The notes beneath the pieces were generated by a model that was not told the DNA's origin, ran no database searches, and saw only the letters and a list, made by a program, of their open reading frames with translations. Positions 37,901 to 43,018 of a stretch of 64,000 bases of DNA are shown in pieces. The stretch comes from Ectobius pallidus (lineage: Eukaryota; Arthropoda; Insecta; Blattodea; Ectobiidae). Each line of letters begins with the position of its first letter. Position 1 is the first letter of the stretch. The DNA is taken from the NCBI GenBank assembly GCA_964059195.1, contig CAXKWD010000006.1:6750530-6814529 (forward strand). The letters run 5' to 3'. The translations under genes and the position numbers were made by a program.

Positions 37901-38269
37901 ACTATTACAGTACTTACTTGGTAGAATTGAATTCTCTTTCTGTTTTTTAGGATTAGACGGTAAAGGATCCTCATCAGAATCCGAATCGAGAACGATTAAC
38001 TGTCTCTTCTTACTTCGACCTGTACTTTCATTTCTCTCAGATTTTGACTCTTTCTTGGTGTTGGTTTTTTCCTTTTTACCTCCGCCAGCAGACATGAAAT
38101 AAGATCGAATATCCTGCACAGATAAACATCTACATCAATATTATTATACTACTGCGTTCATCGTAAAATAACTTTGGCGCCATTTTCAGTACAGAACTAA
38201 AATTACTGAATGAAGTTGTTGTTACAGTCTACATTTCGAAATAGTTACTTTAGGACTTACCCGAGACAT
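4843..38269 (-). CDS. RFC1: RFC1, replication factor C large subunit (5' part, 8 exons, continues past left edge)
   Basis: RFC1 is the large subunit of the clamp loader that opens PCNA and loads it on primer-template DNA in the nucleus. The order seen is an N-terminal start with a D-I-R-x-Y/F-F motif, a charged Ser/Lys-rich linker with an acidic Ser-Asp run, the NREGP-like and KEIP motifs, a BRCT domain, the LLWVDKYKPTSLK motif and the AAA+ core up to SGSPGVG of Walker A. Joined exons: 38261-38269, 37918-38113, 32613-32749, 21399-22079, 15570-15749, 11320-11518, 8834-9058, 4843-4911. Phases agree at all seven introns and the sum is 1696 nt (565 codons plus one base). The rest of the AAA+ core and the C-terminal domain must lie left of the window. 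Introns range from about 150 bp to 10.5 kb and are filled with transposons. Confidence 0.93.
4970..5232 (+). repeat. Diverged tRNA-derived SINE (family A)
   Basis: Shares order and wording with the fuller copy at 49541-49860: degenerate box B GGTTTGATCCCC, GGGAGGTTTGG, GGGGTGCACTCA, then GCTGATCTCATGCCCCCAATCC and a GATGTAGTGCCATGAAGTTA tail. Confidence 0.7.
5620..5745 (-). repeat. SINE family A, 3' fragment
   Basis: Reverse complement matches the tail of the 49.5-kb SINE copy (GTGGCGCTACATCCC, CATAGGCAGATGGCAG, CATGTGACCAGCATG). Confidence 0.7.
5800..6290 (+). repeat. Dispersed repeat R1, copy 1
   Basis: The same sequence recurs at 32821-33240 and 61740-62035. It has an inverted-repeat left part (CACCTTTTTAG...CTAAAAAGGTG, 5808-6033) and a right part that reads as an open frame of about 80 codons starting Met-Trp-Met-Gln-Glu-Glu. 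The frame is open in all three copies but most differences change amino acids, so it is probably not a maintained protein. Confidence 0.65.
6291..8833. other. RFC1 intron 7, no gene seen
   Basis: No recognisable coding. About 6560-6600 (ATTGCCGGCATCCATTTTGT) resembles 32135-32155, so part of this is another dispersed repeat. CAACAAGTTGATG-like words recur at about 6305 and 6910. Confidence 0.4.
8834..9058 (-). CDS. RFC1: RFC1 coding exon 7 (start of AAA+ module)
   Basis: 225 nt from TGTACAG to a GTAAGT donor. After an Ala/Ser-rich linker it encodes L-L-W-V-D-K-Y-K-P-T-S-L-K-Q-I-I-G-Q-Q-G-D and K-L-L-K-W-L-Q-N-W, the strongest RFC1 signature at the entry to the clamp-loader ATPase core. It leaves in phase 1 (A), which with GT of exon 8 gives Ser. 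Confidence 0.95.
9120..9660. repeat. ATATGAC-rich interspersed sequence
   Basis: Repeated AATATGAC/TATGACT words between 9120-9200 and 9560-9630 resemble the internal sequence of the MITE at 15039-15484. No protein is seen. Confidence 0.35.
10076..10440 (+). repeat. Tandem repeat family T1 (two units)
   Basis: Two units about 140 bp apart, each with AACTCAAAT.CGCTTTAT, TTTTCATGAAA.TTGG, CCATGGGAAGAA.CCTATTGAT and CCAAATCGGTTGACCGGTA. A larger array of the same family is at 30228-30790, also preceded by a TCTGTC-rich run. Confidence 0.8.
11016..11134. repeat. Perfect 52-bp inverted repeat with 15-nt loop
   Basis: 11016-11067 and 11083-11134 are exact reverse complements as far as read, around the loop ACTATAAAACACAAC. 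No hammerhead core is present. It would fold as a long hairpin in RFC1 intron 6 RNA. Confidence 0.85.
11320..11518 (-). CDS. RFC1: RFC1 coding exon 6 (BRCT end and linker)
   Basis: 199 nt from CCCGCAG to a TCTG/GTAAAT donor. It completes BRCT with S-K-L-G-T-K-Q-I-T-E-D-G-L-L-D-L-I-R-T, a hallmark of RFC1, followed by a basic linker. It leaves in phase 1. The G it donates plus AA from exon 7 makes Glu, so the join is in frame. Confidence 0.93.
12459..12612. mobile_element. Small foldback insertion with hammerhead ribozyme
   Basis: Arms run from GGAATATGCACTTTACC inward on both sides to the hammerhead. The left arm has about 15 extra bases (AGTGGATGGCAAACC) relative to the right. The centre is the ribozyme core, and there is no protein coding. 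Confidence 0.72.
12514..12553 (-). ncRNA. Hammerhead ribozyme, copy b
   Basis: Minus strand: CAC, CUGAUGA, stem II GACCUG/CAGGUU with loop GUGGUA, GAAA, CGUU (GUU triplet), then GUG, which pairs with CAC. Sense to RFC1, intron 5. Confidence 0.8.
12897..13657. mobile_element. Non-autonomous Tc1/mariner-like MITE (family M1), copy 1
   Basis: Flanked by TA and bounded by inverted termini CCGTATTGGCCCGAA / TTCGGGCTAATAC...CGG. The second copy, at 22814-23596, shares both the termini and internal stretches (inverted relative to this copy). No transposase. Confidence 0.8.
13770..13815 (-). ncRNA. Hammerhead-like motif, copy d (cleavage site degenerate)
   Basis: Minus strand: CCAU, CUGAUGA, a strong stem II (GCAAGC/GCUUGU), GAAA, then CGCUAUAGG where an active copy would have NUH followed by AUGG. 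The core is intact, but the cleavage triplet and stem I partner are altered by a substitution and an inserted base. Sense to RFC1, intron 5. Confidence 0.62.
13983..14580 (+). pseudogene. Mariner transposase relic 2 (C-terminal part, frameshifted)
   Basis: 13983-14246 reads L-V-T-G-D-E-T-R-V-H-H-F-T-P (first catalytic Asp), then M-E-W-K-H-P-S-S-P and F-W-D-A-Q-G-V-L-L-L-D-F. A frameshift follows, and another frame gives D-D-N-A-R-P-H-S-A (second Asp) and H-I-E-T-L-G-W-E. The PPYSPDL region is deleted. The right terminus ends CACCCTCG plus TA at 14579-14580, like the 3.1-kb copy. Confidence 0.87.
14581..14640. repeat. (ATT)n/(ACT)n microsatellite
   Basis: Trinucleotide run directly after the mariner terminus. 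It generates spurious poly-Leu/poly-Asn frames. Confidence 0.9.
14655..14810 (+). repeat. tRNA-derived SINE fragment (family E)
   Basis: Box B-like GGTTCAAATCCTG followed by GGGTTTTTTCATGGTTTCCCC, AAAGGCAAATGCCAAATTGG. Similar layout to 29250-29660. Confidence 0.6.
15039..15484. mobile_element. 446-bp MITE with long target duplication (MULE-like?)
   Basis: The inverted termini begin CTAGGGGG and contain ATTTCTATGAC on both sides. They are flanked by AGTGATAACTA at 15028-15038 and 15485-15495; the exact split between terminus and duplication is ambiguous (6-11 bp). The interior is TCATATTTT-rich with no coding. Confidence 0.72.
15570..15749 (-). CDS. RFC1: RFC1 coding exon 5 (BRCT domain, first part)
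   Basis: 180 nt, phase 0/0, AAATAG acceptor and AAAAG/GTACGA donor. It encodes the BRCT core: L-V-F-V-L-T-G-V-L-E-T-I-D-R-E-E, then I-R-K-Y-G-G-K-V-T-S-N-V-S and T-S-Y-L-V-V-G-D-D. BRCT binds 5'-phosphorylated DNA ends in RFC1. A 446-bp MITE ends only about 85 bp beyond the donor, in the downstream intron. Confidence 0.95.
15815..16578. mobile_element. pogo/Tigger-like MITE
   Basis: TA-flanked; the left end CAGTCGAACCTCCATATAACG is the classic pogo-type terminus, and the right end GGGCTTCTACTG is its partner. No transposase. Confidence 0.68.
16690..16910 (-). repeat. SINE family A, nearly full
   Basis: Reverse complement follows the 49.5-kb copy: TTGTGGTGCTATGCCCC, GGCAGATGGCAAG, GGGGGCATGTGGTCAGCAT and ACGGCCGTTAATGGTGGTTTCC. 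Confidence 0.72.
17237..17760 (+). pseudogene. Non-LTR retrotransposon ORF2 C-terminus
   Basis: Encodes L-Y-G-A-E-I-W-T, L-E-M-D-F-W-R-R-S-A-R-V-S-R, W-Y-G-H-V-R-R-M and R-R-R-G-R-P, the well-known C-terminal region of LINE reverse transcriptases, ending in a stop and a short TGTATGTATGTA tail. 5'-truncated, as usual for LINEs. Confidence 0.82.
18156..18300 (+). pseudogene. Second LINE ORF2 tail fragment
   Basis: Frames read K-G-R-P, R-N-W-K-L-A-T-E-D-R-E-V-W-R-K, the usual end of the same kind of LINE protein. Very short and disrupted. Confidence 0.6.
18482..20371. mobile_element. piggyBac-like element with TTAA target sites
   Basis: TTAA at 18482-18485 and 20368-20371; termini CCCAGATA on both sides. 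The word GGAAGGACGTCAGC occurs near both ends and again at about 19965 in inverse orientation. A 47-bp direct duplication lies at about 18527-18617. It carries a decayed piggyBac transposase. Confidence 0.87.
18756..19823 (-). pseudogene. piggyBac-type transposase pseudogene
   Basis: Frames in order: N-R-L-G-D-R-S-N-E-E-M, D-N-I-Y-W-E, E-T-M-A-R-D-R-F-R, then L-G-D-R-F-A-K-V-R-P-L-I, V-D-E-S-M-V-P-Y-F-G-K-H, K-Q-F-I-H-G, V-Y-F-G-N-F-F-T-S, and a Cys-rich zinc-finger-like C-terminus (C-x-K-C-H ... C-V-K-C-V) ending at 18756. At least two frameshifts and stop codons break it, and Y-F-D-N-F-F-T-S has Gly for the catalytic Asp. The N-terminus of full piggyBac proteins is missing. Confidence 0.86.
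20890..21190 (+). repeat. Dispersed repeat R2, copy 1
   Basis: GCTACTCAAGCGAACTGTAC ... CTTACAGTTCTTATGAGCAGC ... GGTTTCAACATTGCAAACC recurs at 36195-36330 and 37015-37150. Confidence 0.65.
21195..21285 (-). repeat. SINE tRNA-like head (family A)
   Basis: Minus strand: TGTGTGGTCTCATGGTTAGCG (box A-like) and GGGTTTGATCCCC (box B-like), as in the 49.5-kb copy. It does not fold as a full tRNA by eye. Confidence 0.65.
21399..22079 (-). CDS. RFC1: RFC1 coding exon 4 (long linker exon)
   Basis: 681 nt, phase 0 at both ends, between TTTTACAG and a weak GTTTGT donor. It encodes 227 residues: an acidic start (H-S-D-E-D-F-E-A-V-L), a long Lys/Ser/Glu-rich disordered linker, then Y-H-K-Y-L-H-R-E-G-P-K-N-P-G-G-K-E-I-P, the conserved segment just before the RFC1 BRCT domain. 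The donor deviates from consensus (GTTTGT), but the protein join to exon 5 (I-P-E-G-K-P-G-C-L) is exact for the family. Confidence 0.92.
22229..22269 (-). ncRNA. Hammerhead ribozyme, copy c1
   Basis: Minus strand: CCG, CUGAUGA, stem II GCCUGC/GUGGGC with wobbles, GAAA, CGUC (GUC triplet), CGG pairing with CCG. Sense to RFC1, intron 3. Confidence 0.85.
22408..22448 (+). ncRNA. Hammerhead ribozyme, copy c2
   Basis: Same sequence as c1 on the opposite strand: CCG, CTGATGA, stem II, GAAA, CGTC, CGG. Antisense to RFC1. Confidence 0.85.
22814..23596. mobile_element. Tc1/mariner-like MITE (family M1), copy 2
   Basis: TA-flanked; termini CCGTATTGGCCCGAA and TTCGAGCCAATACGG. The interior shares, in inverse order, the CATGGTCTGCCATG and GGTCAAACAA stretches of the 12.9-kb copy. 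Its open frames (for example from 22922) are not a known transposase. Confidence 0.83.
25104..25326. mobile_element. 223-bp Penelope-type foldback insertion
   Basis: Ends TGGATAAAATACCTTAAAAA / TTTTTAAGGTATTTTATCCA, flanked by TAG at 25101-25103 and 25327-25329. The uninterrupted host terminus at about 28900 reads CTCTTAGGGTGG, giving the empty site directly. Carries hammerhead e. Confidence 0.86.
25128..25168 (-). ncRNA. Hammerhead ribozyme, copy e
   Basis: Minus strand: GCAC, CUGAAGA, stem II GCUC/GAGC, GAAA, CGUU (GUU triplet), GUGC pairing with GCAC. Sense to RFC1, intron 3. Confidence 0.83.
27247..28326. mobile_element. 1.08-kb TIR element nested deepest
   Basis: Termini CACAGTATAAGTATTAATAC / GTATTAATACTTATACTGTG, flanked by GAAATAG at 27240-27246 and 28327-28333. 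AT-rich interior without coding. Superfamily not assigned. Confidence 0.8.
29250..29660 (+). repeat. tRNA-derived SINE (family E) and body
   Basis: Box B-like GGTTCGAATCCTGG at about 29290, then GTGGGGTTTCTTCCAGGG, TTTTCCTCCCC and GGGGAGGCCCTTCATGTCC. The head's box A is poorly kept. Confidence 0.6.
30228..30790 (+). repeat. Tandem repeat family T1 (about four units) with TCTGTC run
   Basis: Starts with a GTCTGTCTGTCC microsatellite, then about 135-bp units each with ACTCAAATACGCTTTA.CGG, TTTTCATGAAACTTGGTA, CCTATTGA and GTTGACCGGTACCGGAGTAA. Same family as 10076-10440. Confidence 0.83.
30791..32612. other. RFC1 intron 3, no gene seen
   Basis: Apart from the decayed hammerhead piece, only short unassigned frames (for example 31779-31967 plus, 31842-32096 minus) are seen. 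A poly-C run lies at about 31206-31219. Confidence 0.4.
31250..31410 (+). mobile_element. Decayed hammerhead insertion (relative of the 22-kb palindrome)
   Basis: AACAGCCCGGAAAAAGTTTT...GCTGTTAAAGCCTACA matches the flank of the 22.4-kb copy. At 31299-31330 CCGAAGA, GCCCAU/AUGGGU and AAAAC stand where CUGANGA, stem II and GAAAC should be, so the ribozyme is dead. Confidence 0.55.
32613..32749 (-). CDS. RFC1: RFC1 coding exon 3
   Basis: 137 nt between an ATAACAG acceptor and an AAG/GTAAGA donor. It enters in phase 1 (A from exon 2 plus AT gives Asn) and leaves in phase 0. It encodes a highly charged linker (K-E-K-K-E-K-K) and a V-A-D-M-F-G-D-S-P-V segment resembling the conserved DVF/DMF-D-S-P motif of RFC1 N-termini. 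Confidence 0.85.
32821..33240 (-). repeat. Dispersed repeat R1, copy 2
   Basis: Reverse complement of the 5.8-6.3-kb copy, including the Met-Trp-Met-Gln-Glu-Glu frame, the CACCTTTTTAGGAAATTTTC stretch and the GGAAATTGACCCATACACTT region. Confidence 0.75.
33518..35356. mobile_element. TIR element with GGGTACAGGGGAAGAAGG ends
   Basis: About 33-bp inverted termini from ATGAAGGGTACAGGGG inward to GGCGGAATGTCA. Inside the right half a roughly 200-bp segment is directly duplicated (about 34940-35134 and 35155-35350), and a similar partial terminus lies at about 33668-33700. A SINE is inserted at 34200-34440. Confidence 0.75.
34200..34440 (+). repeat. tRNA-derived SINE (family D)
   Basis: tRNA-like head: GGGTGAGTTGATAGCGTGAC (box A region) and GGGTTCGATTCCCGG (box B), then a body ending GGGATCACCAGGGGTCGC. 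Confidence 0.72.
36190..37160. repeat. Dispersed repeat R2, copies 2 and 3, with degenerate GTGCAAGGG repeats
   Basis: 36195-36330 and 37015-37150 match different parts of the 20.9-21.2-kb repeat. Between 36590 and 36870, imperfect units of TTTTTATAATT.TGAAATATT and GGTGCAAGGG recur. No gene. Confidence 0.6.
36425..36565 (-). repeat. tRNA-derived SINE (family C), diverged
   Basis: CTTACCTACCTGTTTGAGAC, CTATTCCTAATAGTAAATTT, then GGATCGACCGGGACCCC and CCGTTACACCACGAG match the 41.3-41.6-kb copy in reverse. Confidence 0.68.
37918..38113 (-). CDS. RFC1: RFC1 coding exon 2
   Basis: Starts after a TGTGCAG acceptor in phase 0 with D-I-R-S-Y-F, the PCNA-interacting-like N-terminus of RFC1. A Lys/Glu/Ser-rich stretch and an acidic L-D-S-D-S-D-E-D segment typical of the RFC1 N-terminal region follow. 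It ends one base into a codon before GTAAGT. The length is 196 nt. Confidence 0.88.
38261..38269 (-). CDS. RFC1: RFC1 coding exon 1 (Met-Ser-Arg only)
   Basis: Nine coding bases, ATG TCT CGG, followed directly by a GTAAGT donor. The next exon starts GAT ATT CGA, giving Met-Ser-Arg-Asp-Ile-Arg, which lines up with the Met-Asp-Ile-Arg start of known RFC1 proteins. The open frame of exon 2 alone would need a spurious upstream Met-Gln, so this small first exon explains the start better. The 5' UTR must extend rightward; no cap site was identified. Confidence 0.78.
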
Positions 38270-38390
38270 GTTACTGGTTTTTAATTTTGATGATTATATA
38301 TGAAACGTATCGTACATAACATAACACCTTCCAAAAACATCTAGATTTACCAGTCAAAACACCTCTATCGCTGCGCCATGATCACGAAAT
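38270..38390 (-). promoter_or_regulatory. RFC1 5' UTR / proximal promoter candidate with a 4-codon uORF
   Basis: 121 bp separate the RFC1 ATG from the target duplication of a large hAT-like insertion. The interval holds an ATG GCG CAG CGA TAG mini-frame at 38365-38379 (minus) and a TATATAAT run at about 38293-38303 that is too close to the ATG to be an obvious TATA box. The transcription start is not defined by the sequence, so promoter versus UTR is uncertain. Confidence 0.4.
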
Positions 38391-39007
38391 TAGAGATGGG
38401 GAATATTTCTTGTAACTGTTACTTTGTAACTGTTACAAAAAAACAAAAGTAACGGTTACCAAAGCTCCTACTAGGATATCTTATTTTCGTCTCAACCAAT
38501 GGCAGAACCAGAAAATACTGAGTTTGCTATTATTTGGGGTGTGGGGTATGGAATATCCCAAAAATGGGGGTCGGAGGTCCTCCCCGGGGATTTTGATTAA
38601 AAAACGAGGGAAAAACAGGTCGTCCCTTTAGCTCCTCCCACTCGTGACATCTACATGTGAACATAGGCGCCGACTTAGGGGGGGCAAGGTACTTTCTGCC
38701 CCCCAAGACTTAAGATTTGGCATAAACCAAATATCGGGTGCTAAATAGGCTCCGCCCATCCCGCATTCAGTTGCCATGGCGACAGCAGCTGTCGGCCGGC
38801 GACCTCTCGCCCCGATCTTCTTCCGACCGTTCCCGACCGTGTCCCCGCCTTCACTCGACAGTCAACACTATCCCTATTGAAAATACGATTCCCACGATGC
38901 GACAGTGCCCAAATATCGGGTGCCAAATAGGCTCCTCCCATACTCGCTATCGGGACCCGCCCGGGAAGGAGGGGTTTAGGGCGGGGACTAACTAAATGAA
39001 ACAGTGG

Positions 39008-40604
39008 GGGCACGTTTTTAAAGTCATCGATTGATTCCACCGGTGCCATCGGTCTTTCACCAGGGCGTTTGTAAAGTCAACGGACAATCCACCGGGAAAG
39101 CATCAGGCCGTTCATAAACTCACCGGTGAAAGTCCGGTGGAAGTCACCGATTGCAACCAGACTCACCGAACTTAAAGTACGATGCTTCTTAGATGACAAA
39201 CATGGCGGAGCAGCGAAGCAGACGACACTTGCCACTAGCATTTTAATGCTAATACATTGAGTTTATTTTCGTGCGAAAGCTAACGAACTGCTCTTCATCA
39301 GAGTTTGAGTCCTCCGAAAATGAAAGTGATGAGTTGATTTTGTTTGAAGACGAGAAAAGAAAGAAAAAATACTCTACATAAGAAATCTATTAATTCCAAA
39401 TATCTCGAATAATAAGCTTTCATGGGACCAACAAATAAACAAATGCTACTGCTAAGCTGTCTCGAGTTATTTATTTTTCTACTCCTTAAGCTAAAAGCCT
39501 CAGTTAGTCAAGATATGTTAATAACAGCGTATTTTTCATCCACATATCCTATATGGCATCCGGTTATGGGGCAGTACCGGTAGTTCAGGGTCAATAAAGG
39601 TGTTCCTATGTCAGAAAAAAATCATAAGTATTTTAGCAGGAGTAAAACATCAAGATAGTTGTGTAGGTCTACCTGATATTTCGTTAATTAAAAACAAACA
39701 CAGTTCCTAGTCTTTATATAAATTTAGTACACGTGAAAGAAAACCTACAACAATTCACACAACGCTTTTGTATACACGAACACAGAACTAGAAACAATTT
39801 GAAATTAGATTTGCCGTCATTCAGATTGTTGTTGTTGTATTTAAATAAATAAATTAATTAAATAAATGTGTTGACAGTCATTTATATAAGCAATATATAT
39901 TTTATAATAATTTGCCCTTTCTGCTGTTGAAGTGCCTACTAAAAAATTTAAGAAAGTCCTAAAAAGCTGGCTCATATCAAAAGCATTTTATACTGTAATG
40001 TAAATGATTTCCTAAACATGGAATGGACATACAATTTTAATTAGGCCAGATTAATATTTATAAGTATATGGTATTTTAATTGATCACATATTATAATATA
40101 ATTTATTGTTTAATTTACTTTTAGTTTTAAGGGTCTTTGATGCAATTGTAAATACTTAAGTAGGCCTATCATCTTAAAACTTATTTTTGTTGTATGTATC
40201 CTTTTTCCCCCTGATTGAATGGAAGATAAGGCCTTCACTCTGCCAGGTAGAATAAAACATTATTGTAAACTGACAGCACAGGCTATCCATAATGAGGTCA
40301 GGTACCGCATTTAGCTATGCAATATTTTATGGATTTTAATATGCTCAAAATATTATTTATGATAATGGTAGCACTCAGTTATTAGTTCCCTGCCCATCAT
40401 ATATTATTATTTCCATTTCTAGCAAATCCATGATGAAATAATTAATATACATTTCGAATATTCCCGCTGGAATCCATCAACCCGTTCGTAAATTCAACGG
40501 CTCATCAGATGAAAAAAATGGCGGATGACGTTCATCGTACATTCACCGGACTTTCACCGCACTTTTCCACCGGTGGATTTACTGGTGACTTTAAAAACGT
40601 GCCC
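39008..40604. mobile_element. 1.6-kb TIR element with TGG target duplication
   Basis: Termini GGGCACGTTTTTAAAGTCA / CTTTAAAAACGTGCCC between TGG (39005-39007) and TGG (40605-40607). The inverted twin arm at 41211-41715 lacks it and gives the empty site (ACAGTGGGAGACATC). Interior motifs ACCGG.GGA recur near both ends. No transposase. Confidence 0.87.
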
Positions 40605-40607
40605 TGG

Positions 40608-40880
40608 GAGACATCTAGTAGGTAATGGTGGAATTAGTAGTAGCGGCGCAGAGACATCTGGCGGAAATAGCAGAAACACAAGAAAATTATTTTTTTTATT
40701 TTCTCCTTTTATCTCTTTTCTCCTCCTCTCCTCCCTGTTACCTCCTTTCTCTCCTTCACCCTACCTACCTATTTGGGACCTATTCCTATCCTACTAATTT
40801 TCGCACCTACGGGGATTCGATCCGGGGACCGCGAGCGTTCTAGTCCATCGCCTTGACCACTACACCACGAGGTTCGTTGC
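40608..40880 (-). repeat. tRNA-derived SINE (family C) in left arm
   Basis: Reverse complement of the 41.3-41.6-kb copy: tRNA-like head at about 40800-40875, pyrimidine-rich body with CCCTACCTACCTATTTGGG. Confidence 0.78.
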
Positions 40881-41342
40881 AATAAAAATCGAGAAAACTT
40901 CTAGCCTTTGTACTACAGAGATTAATGGTGCCTTGGTAATTCGTAAATATAATTTGTAAATACTTAGGTGGGTATATTGGGTACAAGGGGCATCTCGTAT
41001 TTTGAATATTTGGGCATAAACCAAATATCGGGTGCTAAATAGGCTCCGCCCATCCCGCATTCAGTTGCCATGGCGACAGCAGCTGTCGGCCGGCGACCTC
41101 TCGCCCCGATCTTCTTCCGACCGTTCCCGACCGTGTCCCCGCCTTCACTCGACAGTCAACACTATCCCTATTGAAAATACGATTCCCACGATGCGACAGT
41201 GCCCCTTGTACCAAATATTCAAAATACGAGATGCCCCTTGTACCCAATATACCCACCTAAGTATTTACAAATTATATTTACGAATTACCAAGGCACCATT
41301 AATCTCTGTAGTACAAAGGCTAGAAGTTTTCTCGATTTTTAT

Positions 41343-41618
41343 TGCAACGAACCTCGTGGTGTAGTGGTCAAGGCGATGGACTAGAACGCTCGCGGTCCCC
41401 GGATCGAATCCCCGTAGGTGCGAAAATTAGTAGGATAGGAATAGGTCCCAAATAGGTAGGTAGGGTGAAGGAGAGAAAGGAGGTAACAGGGAGGAGAGGA
41501 GGAGAAAAGAGATAAAAGGAGAAAATAAAAAAAATAATTTTCTTGTGTTTCTGCTATTTCCGCCAGATGTCTCTGCGCCGCTACTACTAATTCCACCATT
41601 ACCTACTAGATGTCTCCC
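41343..41618 (+). repeat. tRNA-derived SINE (family C) in right arm
   Basis: Head CTCGTGGTGTAGTGGTCAAGG (box A) ... GGATCGAATCCCCGTAGG (box B), then the GGTAGGTAGGGTGAAGG body. Confidence 0.8.
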
Positions 41619-41904
41619 ACTGTTTCATTTAGTTAGTCCCCGCCCTAAACCCCTCCTTCCCGGGCGGGTCCCGATAGCGAGTATGGGAGGAGCCTATTTG
41701 GCACCCGATATTTGGTTTTTCCCGAAGATTTTATCATGTAAGGCCTATGTATAGCTACTGAAAATCCAGCTCTTGCCCCCCCCCCCCAGAAATATTTTCA
41801 AGTCGGCGCTTCTGCATGTGAATGGTGGAACTATTTACTAGCAGTGTTAAAAATTCTGACCCCCCCTTTTCTCCACTTCTTTTCCCCTTTCTTCTATTCA
41901 ATCC

Positions 41905-42185
41905 GGGGTACGCCGTAGCGTATTGGTTGAGGCGCTGCGCTTCAAACCGGAAGGTCGCGGGTTCGATTCCCGATGAGGTCGTTGAGATTTTTCAATTGGC
42001 CTAATCATTCTGGTGGCACTATGGCCCTGGGGTCGACTCAGCCTCTAACAGAAATGAGCAATCGTAGGGGTAAAGGCGGCCGGTGCTGTCAGCCACCACC
42101 TTCATGTGCCGAGTGTCCAAAATCTGGGAGCCTCAACCTCCTGGAACCCTCTGGGCCTCCATGGCCTGTATAGGGATCACTTTAC
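41905..42185 (+). repeat. tRNA-derived SINE (family B), well kept
   Basis: Head TAGCGTATTGGTTGAGGCG, GCTTCAAACCGGAAGGTCGC, GGGTTCGATTCCC is clearly tRNA-like; the body contains GGCACTATGGCCCTGGGGTC and ends GTATAGGGATCACTTTAC. Confidence 0.82.
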
Positions 42186-42325
42186 TTTACTATTCAATCC
42201 CTTTTCTCCTTTACCCTACCTATCTATTCCTATCCTTTAAATGTTCGACCTAAGGAGATTCGAACACGGGACCGCTAGCATATTAGCCCTTCATCTTACC
42301 CACTACGCCATCGAATAATCATTAC
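42186..42325 (-). repeat. tRNA-derived SINE (family C), 5' part
   Basis: CCCTACCTATCTATTCC, then AGGAGATTCGAACACGGGACC and CCCACTACGCCATCGA: box B and box A in reverse. Confidence 0.7.
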
Positions 42326-42859
42326 GATAAAAAGCGAAAATTCAACTACCTAAGTTTAGAGATCTGCATGAAATCCCTTTAGGCAGGCCTACAGGCTGAG
42401 GTAGATTTCGAAGTGCTTTTGGTTTAATTTATTGTCACTGCGCATTTCTCTTCTTCTTTAGCCTTGGCATGATAAACCCGCAATAATAACTGCAAAGACC
42501 ACTTTTTCAAGACGTGGTTTCGAATTTCCATCCCCCACCCCTACTCGTACCCCCAAATCCCCCGAATCGTTAGTGTCACTGAGAACTCCATAGGGAGTAC
42601 TCTAATTTATTCCAACAAAGTTTCTCTGTACTTCACAGGGGCTGAGATATATATTTTTTTTTTTCAATTTCAACCCCCTCCCACGACCCCCCCCCCTTGG
42701 GCCAATATTGCTCATTAACTATTGGGCCTAGAAATAACATAATAAAATTTGGTTCAAATGTCTTCAAAATTACGGCCGCTAGCGTGTAAAGATATATAAA
42801 TATTTATAGGAATTCTGTATGGTTTCTCCAAATTTCTCAGCAGCTCTCCTTTTCTCAAG

Positions 42860-42970
42860 GTTTTTTTAATACTTTTATTTTTTTTTATTTTAATATTTTT
42901 ATTTTATTTTTTAATTATTTTTTTATTTTTTTGTGTTATTTTTTAATTTTTATTATTATTATTATTATTA

Positions 42971-43009
<39 letters not shown>

Positions 43010-43018
43010 TTTTTTTTT
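42860..43018. repeat. T-rich and (ATT)n microsatellite
   Basis: Low-complexity TTTTATTTTTT then ATTATTATT tract. Confidence 0.9.

Larger units (their letters stand above)
38662..41814. mobile_element. Nested hAT-like element with palindromic interior
   Basis: Ends CATAGGCGCCGACTT / AAGTCGGCGCTTCTG flanked by CATGTGAA at 38654-38661 and 41815-41822. Interior layout: unit X (38720-38908), arm L (38909-39007 plus 40608-41013), X again (41014-41203), arm L inverted (41211-41715). The split left arm and the right arm are both 505 bp. Confidence 0.85.

Noticed and set aside
41905..41985. Functional tRNA gene
   Set aside because: Boxes A and B are present, but the sequence continues into a SINE body and the acceptor stem does not close by eye.
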